Of a stretch of 64,000 nt of DNA, positions 23,017 to 35,555 are shown piece after piece. The notes under the pieces were generated by a model. The model worked only from the letters and a program-made list of their open reading frames with translations, did no database searches and was not told where the DNA came from. This stretch comes from Hygrophila difformis (Eukaryota; Streptophyta; Magnoliopsida; Lamiales; Acanthaceae), in assembly GCA_030278955.1 (NCBI GenBank), contig JAOANR010000008.1, positions 39,254,148 to 39,318,147 on the forward strand. Reading direction: 5' to 3'. A program made the translations under genes and the position numbers. Every line of letters starts with the position of its first letter. Positions within the stretch are counted from its first letter, which is position 1.

Positions 23017-23158
23017 TGTAATACCCGAGAATTTTGAAACATAAAACAAATAATTAAATAAATAAATAAAAATAAATACACTAAATAAGTAAAGAGAAAA
23101 AGAAATGAGAAATGAAATCTAATCTAAAAAGGAATTAAAGTTCCAATATTCAAGGCAA
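23017..23158 (+). mobile_element. Start of an LTR element (F), cut by a LINE
   Basis: It begins TGTAATACCCGAGAATTTTG, the start form of the Tekay-type LTR at 32209 (TGTAATACCCGAGAAATC), inside the pseudogene. Only about 142 bp precede the LINE tail. The remainder should lie right of the window. Confidence 0.55.
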
Positions 23159-23167
23159 TTTTTTTTT

Positions 23168-25142
23168 AGAAAAGGATTTTATTGCCATAGCAAAGCAAAG
23201 TACACACAGCTGTTCCGAGATCTAATATCCCAACTTAGACAAAGAAAATTACAGCCGAAACACCAACAATCATTTGCATAGAGATAACTTTGTGACAGCG
23301 TGTTTGAGCAATTATCAGCTTTTATCAATGATCATTTTCACCGAAATAGCTTTGATGCATCGATTTGGGCGTCCATTATGTATTACTACAAAAACCCAAC
23401 GCGTTCGACTCCAATCTACCAATGATTGCCATAGGCTCTCTCAGGGGACATCAGTATCGTAACGAGGAACCTTCGATCATCAACAGTACAAGTCACAGGT
23501 AGCCAGCGGCAATATCGACTCATATTTATCCAGGACGCATCTGCAGCAGTGGGAAGGTGACCCAAGCATTCCATTACTTGCTTCAAACACATCTCTCCTA
23601 CACATAACTCAACACCAGTGCATCGTAAAGAACAAAGGGATTTTGGGGATATCAGAATCGAGGGCGAAATACGGAGGAGGAAGAGACTATGAAAGTTTAA
23701 GGGGATGAGGAACCTTCAATGCATCATTATACAAAAATTCGAATCCAGTATCCATCTCTCAAGGCTATCATTCCACACGGCTTATCAGAAAAATTCACCT
23801 CCACCGCACACTCCTCCAATAACCATGAATCCCAACACAATTCATACAACACTCATCTCTTCTGATAAAACTTCCCCTATCTTGCATATCCAGGACACCA
23901 CCAATATGATGTATTATTTGTCCGGATCTGAATGCTTTTTATCCTTTTTTTTATTTTTTATTTTTTTTTCAATACTTTTTTTTTTCGAAGGCCAATGCAG
24001 AATCTAAAAATCGATCCTTAACTCTTCTAACTCATTTTTCGACCAAAAAACCAACCAACATAAACCTCCCAAACCCATACTCATAGGTGCTCACCCACTC
24101 ACCTTACATCCCTGGACCGTAAAATTACAACCTCGCAAAGAATTTTGTATAATGATACATTAGTAGTTCCAGATCAAACCTATGGGACTAGAGGATAGGA
24201 TGGCAGTGAAAGAATCGCTATAGGTTAGAGGGCAATTTGTGGACTGAATGAAGGTAGGGTGTATCGATTTGGTGCGAAAACCTGGCTCACAAAAAAATGT
24301 CTCCCAACACAATTATCAATATGGTTAGAGATTAGGTGCAAATCATGGCTCACAAAAGGGTGTATCAGCATAATCATAATACCCTGAACTATATGATGCA
24401 CTGGTGATGACTATATGCAAGCTCCACATGTATGAATAACAAGTTCAAGAATGCTAACATGATCACCTCAGAAAGCAAGCAATAAATAGCTGAAAATCAC
24501 CGATCTCACCGGGTAACATTTCGATGGCTCAATTCTGTAGTGCGAGAAGACCTGTTGCATACCACCATCCACCATTATGGATCACCAGACTTAGCATCAT
24601 CAGCCTCATCAACCAGCAGTTGTCGTCCTCTTTACATGTTGGGAGTGCACTCAATGTCATAAACCTTCGCAATAATCATCAGCCTCTTCAGGTAATTCGA
24701 CAGCAGCAGCATCAATTCGGCAAGCAGCATCGTTGCAATCTTCCAGTCATACCTCCCTCTGTCCCTGCAAAACAAATGTTAGAATTTCACAGCGGAGCCG
24801 TCTCATTCCAACTCAGTTACACAGTATGTCCTTCCTATTCCAACTCTACTACAGCATTTTGCATTTTGCACGTGATTCATTTCCTTTGCATTCACATCTA
24901 CTCCTAACACCAGCGTTCCTTAATATACAACTGGTATTTATTGTTGAATCTGGACCACCCAGCAGGACATTGCAACCCTTCCAACACCAAACAACCCCCA
25001 TTGTACATAAACCCGATGATACTTCAGACTCGTCCTTAGCTATCTTGAAACAGGTTCTATCTTGCAGCACAGCCACCCAACATACCATGCAACTACTTCA
25101 CAATTTAAATATCCTTAGTTCATATCAGTCTCTGCCAACACA
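23168..25142 (-). other. LINE 3' untranslated region
   Basis: About 2 kb between the RNase H stop and the A tract, with no recognisable coding frame on the minus strand. Open frames on the plus strand (for example 24524-24907 and 24733-25470) are antisense shadows. A T-rich tract lies at 23936-23990 and may mark an older insertion. Confidence 0.55.
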
Positions 25143-26282
25143 TCATAACCACCTTTCCACTTTGGCAGCGTTCGATGATCCTTTTCTTGCCCACCAATCT
25201 GCCAACTCATTTCTTTCTCTATGGATGTGCGACATTTTGACAACCCCTGCACACTTTATTACCGTCATGATTGGAGCCAACAAGTTATTCAATCTCCATG
25301 GGATTTCCTCCGGCTCATTAATCCACTTCACAACATTTTTGGAGTCGCATTCAAAAATTAACCTTGGAAGCGGAAATCCTTGGTCGCGGACGAGGGCCTC
25401 ACAAACCCTACTAATTGCTTTAACCTCCGCTCCAGTCGAGTCCGTATCTCCTATAAAGTCACAAATCTAAAAAATGACCTCGCCTTTCTCATCCCTAATA
25501 ATTCCACCGATGCCGGCTGGCCCCGGATTCCCTATTGAGGAACCGTCTGTGTTCACTTTCCACCAACCATTTCTGGGACGCTCCCAGACCAAGCCTTCAC
25601 GCGGTTTCTTCCTTCGACTACCTGAAAATATGGAGAGACTCCCAAGAAATCTCACATCCAGACTAAGCAAATTTACCCCCTCTCCACCATAAAAGACCTG
25701 CCACCACACACCAACTCTCCACTTTATCTCATCAAGAACCTGTTTTGAACAGAACCTCCCCCCTTTAAACACCACCACATTTCTCCATTTCCACATAGAC
25801 CAAAAGATAGCCACGCCTGTGAGCATCCATGCAGCCCTTCTTCCCTTCCCTGGATCAGCATCTATCCACCACCCTAGCAGCTCCTGCACCCTCCCAGGTA
25901 TGGTCCACTTCATATCATACCAACCTGCCCCCTGGTACCACAAAGGATTTACCATCTTGCACTTACAAAATAGATGGTCTATTGTCTCCATTTCCCGTCC
26001 GCAGAGTGGGCACTCTACATACTGAACATCAATACATCCTTGAGACGCCAATAGCGTACGGACTGGCAAGGCACCTGTCAAGACTTTCCAAGCAAGTAGT
26101 TTTACCTTTTCAGGGATTTTTATCTTCCATAGTTTATTCCATACCCCTACCTGCTCCCACACCCCTGACCGATTTGAACCCCCCCAACATGATTTAATAG
26201 AGAACCGGCCATTAGTTTCTTTTGTCCATCTTACTCTATCTTCCAAAAATCTATTTAGGTTTTGACATTTCAGCACATACAA
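25143..26282 (-). pseudogene. LINE ORF2 C-terminal part: zf-RVT and RNase H
   Basis: The zf-RVT region reads KLLAWKVLTGALPVRTLL ... CPLCGRE-ETIDHLFCKC. RNase H follows with NTDGSSIGNPGPAGIGG, then GAEVKAI, ECDSKNV and ELADWWA, so the usual acidic catalytic residues are recognisable. One in-frame TAG at about 25467 interrupts the domain between GEVIF and the next block, and the frame continues to 25143. It would degrade RNA of the RNA:DNA hybrid during target-primed reverse transcription. Confidence 0.85.
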
Positions 26283-26930
26283 GAACTCTTCCCAAACTCA
26301 AGCTCCCAATCGAAAAGTGACCTTCTCAACTTGATATTCCAGCACCATTGCGCCCCACTCCATTCCCCATAATCACAAATGCTGCCCACCTTATTTACTG
26401 ACAGAGAATAAAATTGGGGGAATATCTCTTTCAGGACCAGACCTCCCCCCAACCAGCAATCGGTCCAGAATTTCGTCCTTCCCCCATTCTCAACTTGAAT
26501 AATAAAATTCCCCCTGTCTCTCCCAACCTCCGTTCCCTCCCACGATCTACAAATGTTGCCCCAAGACGATCTCTTTACACTCGCCCCAGGAATTAGTGGG
26601 TCGGATTTGTTGTAGTATTTCTCATCAATTAAATCCCTCCACAACCCCTTACCCGTACTGAACCGCCACTTCCACTTTAGAAGGAGCGCACTGTTTAAGT
26701 CCTGCACCATCCTCAACCCTAAACCCCCATCATTCCTGTGCCTACAAATAGCTTCCCAACTTATCTTATGAATCCTACGAACCCCATCCCATTCATTCCA
26801 AAAAAAGTTCCTTTTCATCTGTTCAATACGCTCACCCACCACTCTAGGAACCTTAAACAAGGAGAGAAAATAAACTGGTAAACAACTTACAACCGATCTA
26901 ATTAAGCATAGTCTCCCCGCCTGAGATAAT
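26270..26930 (-). pseudogene. LINE ORF2 region between RT and zf-RVT
   Basis: It starts LSQAGRLCLIRSVV and continues FFWNEWDGVRRIHKISWEAIC, the conserved stretch that follows RT in plant L1 proteins. Upstream it joins the RT part across the solo LTR and its ATAAT duplication. A one-base shift near 26285 separates it from the next frame. Confidence 0.85.
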
Positions 26931-29812
26931 TGTAACACCCCGGATTTGATTTCCCAGGCCAGGGCATTACCGCCACACTTTTCTAAACAAGACCCGACCC
27001 AAGTCGAGCTCATCTAGAAAAATGCTAAGGCTAAGTTGTATCAATTTTTCAAAACAATTTAAAAACTATTCAATCATGCCCGAATTAAAATCAGAGTATC
27101 TCATGCATCACAGTAATAATCAGTGCGGAAGCTAAAACAAATAAAAAATGGGGCCAAACAGACGGCCAAAAACCAAAGTCCAAAGTCCAGTATCAAAGTC
27201 CAAAGTGCAGAAATTTAAAATAATCATAAAATGCGACAAGTCTTTATTCTTAGAAAGTCCCATCCCAATGCGCCAACACTTACTCTGCGAAAAATAGGAA
27301 ATAACAATTTTATCAGTACAAACGGTACTGAGTAAGTTAATATATAGCATAACAAAATTTAAAGATTTAGAAGAGTAATAAAAAGTTGGGAAATTAATCT
27401 AACGAACGAGTAAAAATAATTTACGGGGATTTCTTTTTACACTTTACCACACCAATGTTCATTTTGATCGAGGACATCCAAAACATTACCCGCTTGGGCG
27501 CTTATGTCCACAAGCTGCCGGTATCGACGATCCAGGGCCTTAGCCGTTTTGGGATCAATTACCCGCTTGGGCACTTATGTCCACAAGCCGACGGTATCCA
27601 CAATGTGAGAGCAGCGGACCCTATACAGACACACTCCGGAGCCCTAGGTAACCCCTACGGATACACCTAGGAGTATAGACTCATACAATCACGCAACATA
27701 ATAATATTTCCTTGGCGCCGTTTTGGCCACCAAAAAGAGGGGGCGGCCCAACGAGCCCACGCCAAGTGCACTTACCCTCCAAATTGAACATCTAACTCGA
27801 TCAAAACTCACAAAGTTTCAAAAGCCACATTTTAATCATTACAACATATATCTACATTTCCAGAATTCATAGGATTCATCAAAGAGTAGCAATCGACTCA
27901 AAAACTACCGAAACGTACGAAACCAAATTTCACCGGTAAGACTACACTGTGGCAGTTTTCAAGAGCGTATTAGGAATTGTAGTAAAACTTTGTGAAAAAT
28001 TCTGAAAATTTTACAGGTGCTAGGCGACATCAAAATAAACATTTTTATCAGAAATAGGCCTTAGCAAATTCAGACTCTAAGTCACTCAAAAAAAATCATT
28101 TCAGAAACTTGTTTTCAAAAGGGTGCAAAGACCACTGTTCATCCGACCACAGCTTACTTAAAAATCCATAACAATTCGAAGGTTGTTCCAAAAATTCTGA
28201 AATTTAACAGGAGTAAACTAGACACATAGATGAACAATTTTCATGAAGAAGTCGACCATCAAAAACGACCATAGCTAGGAGAAATATGAACTACAAAACT
28301 GAACATGCTAGGAATTTGAATCTGTCACCAAATATAGCAGAAAATACCAGATCCGTTTTCGTCGACCAAATCAATTCCAAAAATTATGAAAATTTACAGA
28401 CATCATCTTTAAAGTGTTAGAAACATTTTTCATTTAGACAAGTTCTTCCAAAAACGAAAGGATCTAGGCGAGAAAAGCACAACAATGAAACCTACTCGGA
28501 CGAAACCCTAATTGACAGTTTTGGCACAAGATGAAAATCGAACCATATCTCGAAGAATACTCAACCAAACACTCTAAAAATTGGTATGCACATCATTAAC
28601 TTACTTCTCAAGAGTGTAGCGTCGAAATCCTCTTTGGTTGAACCCTCAAATTCGCCCGGGACAGCCTCAAACCTCCAAGATCTACCGAACGAATCCTATT
28701 TTGAGGTGTTTGGATAAAAGCTTGATGTTAGGGCCTAGAATCCGAAGTAAAGAACAAGGAATTGGATAAGAGACCTTACCTAGACGTAGGAGAAGGGATT
28801 GGAATGCTTGAATTCGCTTAACACCTCTGGAACAAGGAAGAACACTCCCAAAACTCTCACCCACTCTCTCTTGAATCAGAATTTCGGATTAGTGTGAATG
28901 AGGGGTTTTGGGGACTGATTTGGGATAAGAATAGGATGTTTGGGAGTTCCAAAAGAAACCTTAATGGTCCTAGGGAGTGAAGGAAGTATAATGGCAGTCA
29001 AGTTTTCGGATTTGGAGCCCTCCATAACTCTCCATACATCTCACAATCCCATTCATTCCCTTACACTAATCCCATGCATGAACATCACTTAATTAGGCTA
29101 AGTAGAGGCTCTAGATCCTTCTAGAACCATCCAATGGTGTCCCAATACACTCACCAACATCTGAGAAAGGGGTTTGGATAGATTCAAGGCATCAAGATCG
29201 AACTTAATGCCAAAAACAAGCTTGAAACGCGTAGCAGCGTTTGAAACGCTGCTACTGGGGTGGCGGCGCGCTGGTGGCGCGCCACCGCGCGGCCACCGCG
29301 CCACCCCAGGTAGCGAATTTCTCTTCCCTTTTTTTTTTTTTATATAATACTCCCTCTGTCCCAACTAAGATGTCCTGTTGGACTTCTGCACACAATCCAA
29401 TGCACTTTTTTAATAGTTAATATCTCAAAATATATACAAGTAAAAATTTTGCATAATATATATTCTAAAATTATACGATTAGACGAATCTAACAAGACCA
29501 AACTCGACAATTTTTTTCAAATATATACTTACAATAATATTAAGTCAAAGTTGAACAATGAACAGTGTCAAAAAGTCAAACGAGACATCTTACCTGGGAC
29601 GGAGGGAGTATGATTTTTGATCTTTTAAAAATCATATTTGGATTATCCGCTTGTTGGATACTCCGATAACTCTCTTCGAGGTGCTATCGTGCGAAAATAT
29701 TTAATTCCGCTCTCCCGGAATTATTTCGATTGCGATAGTTAAATCCAATTAATTAATTTAATTAATTAATTTTTCGGATCTAATACTCGATGTTGATTTC
29801 TCGGGTATTACA
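26931..29812 (-). mobile_element. Tekay-type solo LTR inserted in the LINE
   Basis: Reverse-oriented LTR of the element D family. On the plus strand it runs from TGTAACACCCCGGATTTG to TCTCGGGTATTACA, flanked by ATAAT (26926-26930 and 29813-29817). No internal region is present, so it probably arose by LTR-LTR recombination. Without the MITE it is about 2.62 kb, the same as the D 5' LTR (2625 bp). ORFs inside are not genes. Confidence 0.92.
29350..29608. mobile_element. Stowaway-like MITE in the solo LTR
   Basis: 259 bp with ends CTCCCTCTGTCCC and GGGACGGAGGGAG, flanked by TA on both sides. The LTRs of element D lack it and show a single TA at the matching place (about 32414 and 40920). It has no coding capacity. 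Confidence 0.9.
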
Positions 29813-29817
29813 ATAAT

Positions 29818-31129
29818 AATCTTCCTTTCCACCCCGCCAACCTTTTCTCAATCTTCTCCAATACCGGAGCCCATAATTTACACCATTTAACCGCCCACCT
29901 ACCGGAACTCCTAAATATTTCAACGGCCACTTAGCCACCTCACAACCCAACACTCCCGACGCTTCTTCCAAAGTCTCATTAGCGCAGTTGACACCATAAA
30001 CCGCACTTTTCCCATAATTGATTCTCAAACCTGTTGTAAGAGTGAAACATCTCAGAATTCTCTTCACTATAACTACCTGTTCCAATTCCCCTTCACAGAA
30101 TAGCATTGTGTCATCCGCATATTGTAAGTGCGATATGGCCAATCCCCCGCTGCACACATCCAGCCCTCTTAACAGTCCCAAGCTGACCGCCTTCTTCATA
30201 AATACATTCAGAATCTCAACCAGTAGGACGAATAAGTAAGGGGACAGGGGATCCCCTTGGCGTAAACCCTTTTGAAACTTGAAAAAATTTGTAGGCGAGC
30301 CGTTGATAAGGACCGCTGCCTCGGCCGAGCTCACACATGACTTGATCCACCTAATCCATTTTCTTTCGAAATTCATTTCCTCCAAAACTTTAAATAAAGC
30401 CTCCCAAGAAACGTTGTCGTAAGCCTTCTCAAAATCCAACTTTATCACAAAACCCCTTCGCCCTAATAACTTAGCAGAATTAATCACCTCTGACGCTATT
30501 AGAACCCCATCCAAAATTTTTCGCCCTTTTACAAAAGCCATTTTTGAGTTTCCCACCACTCCATCCAAACATCCTTTTAATCTATTTACCAACACCTTCG
30601 CCACTATCTTATAGATACTCCCCACAAGAGAAATTGGTCTAAACTCCCCAAATGACATCGGATTTTCTACTTTAGGTATTAACGTAATAAATGATCTCCC
30701 GATCTCTCTGGGTATTTTGTCCGTGGACTCCAATCCCCTAAAGACATCCATCACCTCATCTTTGATGATCTCCCAGTGCTTTTGGAAAAAGCTAAGGTTA
30801 AATCCATCCGGCCCTGGCGCTCTATTCCCATCACTACCCCAGATCACAGCCCGAACTTCCTCGACCTCAAATTCCCTCACCATCCAATCCCTTTCGACGT
30901 TGCCCAGCCTTGACAGCTCCAGCCCATCCACATTGAAAATCACCTGTTTATCCTGTCCAAACTTAGCTTGGAAGAAGGAGGCTGCTTCTTCCTCTATTTT
31001 CCTGGGATCATCGAACACCACATTACCAACTTTGATTGCTCCGATATACTTCCTTTGCCGGTTCATAGCAGAAATGGCATGAAAAAATTTCGTATTCAAG
31101 TCTTCTCAAGACAATTTAATCGAATAAAT
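29818..31129 (-). pseudogene. LINE reverse transcriptase (ORF2 fragment)
   Basis: Begins at the NTKFFHA block and carries APGPDGFNLSFFQKHW, FRPISLVGSIYKI, LDFEKAYDNVSW, GLRQGDPLSPYLF and the catalytic LQYADDTMLFC. It ends LKYLGVPVGG before a frameshift near 29878. The endonuclease and N-terminus are missing: similarity can be followed in another frame to about 31129, where the LTR of element E begins. Confidence 0.9.
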
Positions 31130-32208
31130 TGTACACCGAAACCCGACACCAATGAACTCGAGAAGATACCCCGGATCGCACGACCCGCCCGGACCGAAGT
31201 CCAGGCGTGGACCGCGCGGTGGCCGCACGGGGTTTCCCCTATTCGGCCCGCCAACCCCGCGCCAGCAGGCAGATACGCCCGTTGCGAGAATCTCTCGCCC
31301 GAATCCAGATTTTTCCACTTCGGTTACATTCCTTTCGGCTCAAGACTCTTAGAGGCTGACCTTGGACGTCCCCTAGGTCCCTTACCTCTATAAATACACG
31401 TCCAACTCCATCCCGAACCCTTTTCAAACACCTCATACCCTCTATACGTTCGAAAACCCTAATCCCAGAGTCGTCGGAGGCACGAAACCAAGCGAAGGAC
31501 TGTTTGGACGAATTCGGAGTCTTCTCTTCTGATCCGTTCATTCCTTCACGATTTTGACTAAAAAACGAACCCTAACTTAGTCTTCTTCTTTCCTACACCC
31601 CGAATTGGATCTAGAACGAATAACCCGACAAACCGAGGAGATAAACGGTGGACTGCCACACCTCCGAATCGACAAACCCGGACGACTGTAAATCTGTAGT
31701 TAATACTTACATGGTTTTGGGAGTAATTAAAACACTTTAATCTAAAGGTTTAACCAAGAATTCAAAAATCTGTCAACACGAAATCTTTACCGGCGCAGTG
31801 TTTTTACACGATTTTTACGAACCATTAAAACTCTTCAAACGAGAAAACTTAAAACACGAAAAACGTTCCTAAGGCTTAGATCTATCTCCTGTAAAATTTT
31901 CAGAATTGTTCGTGATGTTTTAATATATGAAATCAACCCCGAACCGAACTGTTTAAAAATTGAATCTTGAAATCTTGGCAGAACATAGGTCCGAGCGTGT
32001 AAGCGTTTTTGACTATGGTTCTAGGCCGATTCAGATCTTTAGCCGAACATGAAAGTTGTAGATAATTGTCTTAGGAAGGTCTCTGGAAAATTTCATCAAA
32101 TTTGGAGTTCATTTGCTATGGTAGATCTTGATACTTTGAAACTGCTGTGTGTTAAATTCGGACAGATTATTGATATGACGAAACTTGACGTTTTTGACCT
32201 ATTTCCAT

Positions 32209-34833
32209 TGTAATACCCGAGAAATCAACATCGAATATTAAATCCGAAAAATTAATTAATTGAATTAATTAATTGAATTTAACTATCGCAACCGAAATAA
32301 TTCCGGGAGAGCGGAATTAAATATTTTCGCACGGTAGCAACTCGAAGAGAGTTATCGGAGTATCCAACAATCACGGATAATCCAAATATGATTTTTAAAA
32401 GATCAAAAATCATATTATAAAAAAAAAAAAAAAAAAAAGAGAAAAATTCGCTGCCTGGAGTGGCGCGGTGGCCGCGCGGTGGCGCGCCACCAGCGCGCCA
32501 CCCTCCAGTAGGCAGCGGTTCGAACGCTGCCTACGCGTTTTGGCTTGGTTTTTGCATTAAGTTCGATCTTGATGCTTTGAATCTACTCCTAACCCTTTTC
32601 CAGATGTTGGTGGATGTATTGAGACACCATTGGACGAATCTAGGAGTTTCTAGAACCCCTACATGGCTGTGAGTTTGGAGGATGCATGCATTAGAATGAT
32701 TCTTTGAACCATGGAGTGTTAGGTGGTTTGGATTAAGTTTTGAGGGGGGGTTAATGTATTTTTGACTGTCATAATTCGTCCACCCTTTCCTAGGGACTTT
32801 ATGGCAGCCATTGGAATCATGAAACACCCCTTTCCAACCCCAAAAACCTGCCACAAACTTCACTCTTTCCACCCATCCGAAAATCAGATTTCCCTTGGAG
32901 AGTTGAGAGTTCTTTGAGAGTATTCTTCCTTGTTCCAGAGAGTTTGGGCGAGTTCAAGCATTCCAATCTCTTCTCCTACGTCTAGGTAAGGTTTCTAATC
33001 CAATCCCTTGTTCTTTACTTCGGATTCTAGGCCCTAACATCAAGTTTTTATCCAAACACCTCAAATTAGGATTCATTCGGTAGATCTTGGAAGTGGGAGG
33101 CTGTTCCGGACGAGTTTGAGGGTTCAACCAAAGAGGATTTCGACACTATACTCTTGAGAAGTAAGTTAGTGTTGTGCATCTCAAATTTTAGCGCTTTTGG
33201 TTGAGTATTCTTTGAGTTGTAGTTCGATTTTCAACTTGTGCCAAAACTGTCTTTTAGGGTTTCTTCCGAGTAGATTTTATTGTTGTGCTTTTCTCGCCTA
33301 GATCCGTTCATTTTTAGAAGAACTTGCCTAAATGAAAAATGTTCCTAACACTTTAAAGATGGTTCCTGTAAATTTTCATAATTTTTGGAATTGATTTGGT
33401 CGTCGAAAATAGATCTGGTATTTTCTGCTACACATGTTGACAGATTTAAATTTCTAGCATGTCCAGTTTCGTAGTTCATATTTCTCCTAGTTATGGTCAT
33501 TTTTGATGGTCAACTTCTTCATGAAAATTGTTCATCTATGTGTCTAGTTTACTCCTGTGAAATTTCAGAATTTTTGGATCAACCTTCGAATTGTTATGGA
33601 TTTTTAAGTAAGCTGTGGTCGGATGAACAGTGGTCTTTGCACCCTTTTGAGAACAAGTTTCTGAAATGATTTTTTTTGAGCAACTTAGAGTCCGAATTTG
33701 CTAAGGCCTATTTCTGAGGAAAATGTTTATTTTGATGTCGCCTAGCACCTGTAAAATTTTCAGAATTTTTCACAAAGTTTTACTATATTTCCTAATTCGA
33801 TTTTGAAAACTGCCACAGTGTAGTCTTACCAGTAAATCTTGTTTTCGTACGCTTTGATGGTTGTTGAGTCGATTGTTACTCTTTGATGAATCCTATGAAT
33901 TCTGGGAATGTAGACATATATTTTAATGATTAAAATGTGATTTTTGAAACTTTGTGAGTTTTGATCGAGTTAGATGTTCAATTTGGAGGGTAAGTGCACT
34001 TGGCGTGGGCTCGTTGGGCCGCCCCCTCTTTTTGGTGGCCAAAACGGCGCCAAGGAAATATTGTTATGTTGCGTGATTGTATGAGTCTATACTCCTAGGT
34101 GTATCCGTAGGGGTTACCTAGGGCTCCGGAGTGTGTCTGTATAGGGTCCGCTGCTCTCACATTGTGGATACCGTCGGCTTGTGGACATAAGCGCCCAAGC
34201 GGGTAATTGATCCCAAAACGGCTAAGGCCCTGGATCGTTGATACCGGCAGCTTGTGGACATAAACGCCCAAGTGGGTAATGTTTTGGATGTCCTCGATCA
34301 AAATGAACATTGGTGTGGTAAAGTGTAAAAAGAAATCCCCGTAAATTATTTTTACTCGTTCGTTAGATTAAATTTCCAATTTTCTATTACTCTTCTAAAT
34401 CTTTAAATTTTGTTATGCATACATTAACTTACTCAGTACCGTTTGTACTGATAAATTGTTATTTCCTATTTTTCGCAGAGTAAGTGATGGCGCATTGGGA
34501 TGGGATTCTCCAAAAAAATAAAGACTTGTCGCATTTTACTGTTGATTTAAATTTCTGCACTGGACTTTGATACTGGACTTTGGACTTTGGTTTTTGGCCG
34601 TCTGTTTGGCCCTCATTTTTATTTGTTTTTAGCTTCCGCACTGATTATTACTGTGATGCATGAGATACTCTGATTTTAGTTCGGGCATGATTGAATGGAT
34701 TTTAAATTGTTTTGAAAATTTGATACAACTTAGCCTTAGCATTTTTCTAGATGAGCTCGACTTGGGTCGGGTCTTGTTTAGAAAAGTGTGGCGGTAATGC
34801 CCTGGCCTGGGAAATCAAATCCGGGGTGTTACA
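32209..34833 (+). repeat. 5' LTR of element D
   Basis: Starts TGTAATACCCGAG and ends GGGGTGTTACA. It contains an A run, a GC-rich hairpin cluster (32449-32534), degenerate ~190-bp repeats (33365, 33554, 33748) and a duplicated ~75-bp segment (about 34165-34290). Confidence 0.95.
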
Positions 34834-34836
34834 AAG

Positions 34837-34848
34837 TGGTATCAGAGC
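34837..34848 (+). promoter_or_regulatory. Primer binding site, tRNA-iMet (element D)
   Basis: TGGTATCAGAGC three bases after the LTR, the usual primer site of chromoviruses. Confidence 0.9.
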
Positions 34849-35096
34849 CCGAAAATTTTAAAGCTATTATTTTTCGGCCCACTATAGAGGCCCAAATTAT
34901 TTAATATTATTTTTAAGCATTTTGAGTATTATTTCCATGGAAAAAGGGAATTTTATTTTTGAAACCCATGGAAAAGTATATCTTGCAAATTCGACAAGTC
35001 TTAAAAACTTAGTACTATTTTTGGGGGAAAGCATGTGCATTAACAAAATTATTTTCATGTGTGGCATATCGCTTAATGTAAAATTTGCATGATTAG

Positions 35097-35555
35097 ATGG
35101 CCAACCCGAGGTTACAAGATTCCATCATGCGTTTGTTGTGCTCCATGTCGGATATCACGCACGAACTTCGCCATATCTCTAGGGATGCCGCAAACGATAG
35201 AAATAGGATTGTGGCTATAGAAGAGAGGATGGAGGCTATGACCATTAGGAGTACCCAGATGGCTGCACGCCACGATGCTCTTGCAGCCGAGTTCGAGGAT
35301 TGCAGACACCACGTGCATATGTTACAGGGACGCATCTTTGCGTTGGAGGAGGTCATTGTTGGGCTGCAAAACCAGCTTAACCCCGAGCCAAAGATGGAGG
35401 AGGAGGAAGAGTTCGACCCCGATGAGTTCATCAACGTTGAAGAAGAGGAGGACCCCGAGGAGGTTGTGGAGAACCCTCCACTGCCTCTTGATACCGACGA
35501 GGAGGTAGAGGCCGATCGCCGGATGCTCGGCTATTCCCCCGACTACCTGATCTAG
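35097..35555 (+). CDS. Extra leader ORF of element D: coiled-coil protein with acidic tail
   Basis: 152 residues lying between the primer site and gag, on the same strand, intact from ATG to TAG. I do not recognise it. Residues about 5-100 look helical with heptad-like spacing (ITHELRHISRDAAND, MEAMTIRSTQMAARHDALAAEF). Residues about 100-135 are strongly acidic (EEEEEFDPDEF, EEEEDPEE). No zinc knuckle or enzyme motif is present. It could be an accessory RNA-binding or assembly factor, or translated as an upstream ORF (inference). About 330 bp separate it from the gag ATG. Standard Tekay gag starts further downstream, so this is not its N-terminus. Confidence 0.6.
   Translation: MANPRLQDSIMRLLCSMSDITHELRHISRDAANDRNRIVAIEERMEAMTIRSTQMAARHDALAAEFEDCRHHVHMLQGRIFALEEVIVGLQNQLNPEPKMEEEEEFDPDEFINVEEEEDPEEVVENPPLPLDTDEEVEADRRMLGYSPDYLI

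Larger units (their letters stand above)
23159..31129 (-). mobile_element. L1-type LINE with RNase H domain, 5' truncated and split
   Basis: The minus-strand 3' end is an A tract (T9 at 23159-23167 on plus) about 20 bases after an AATAAA signal (about 23182). Coding parts in order are reverse transcriptase (31129-29818), post-RT region (26930-26285), zf-RVT (about 26230-25960) and RNase H (about 25560-25143). A solo LTR (26931-29812, TSD ATAAT) divides it. Its 5' portion is cut by element E at 31130. It has frameshifts near 31105, 29878 and 26285 and a TAG at about 25467, so it is dead. Plant L1 elements with an acquired RNase H domain are known. Confidence 0.85.

Noticed and set aside
24524..25470. 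Two plus-strand ORFs of 127 and 245 codons
   Set aside because: They lie antisense to the LINE RNase H region and 3' untranslated region. No recognisable domain, and composition follows the LINE.
27455..27670. 71-codon ORF conserved in three Tekay LTRs (also 34095-34310 and 42568-42783)
   Set aside because: It is antisense within the LTR and spans an internal ~75-bp duplication. Conservation is explained by LTR identity.
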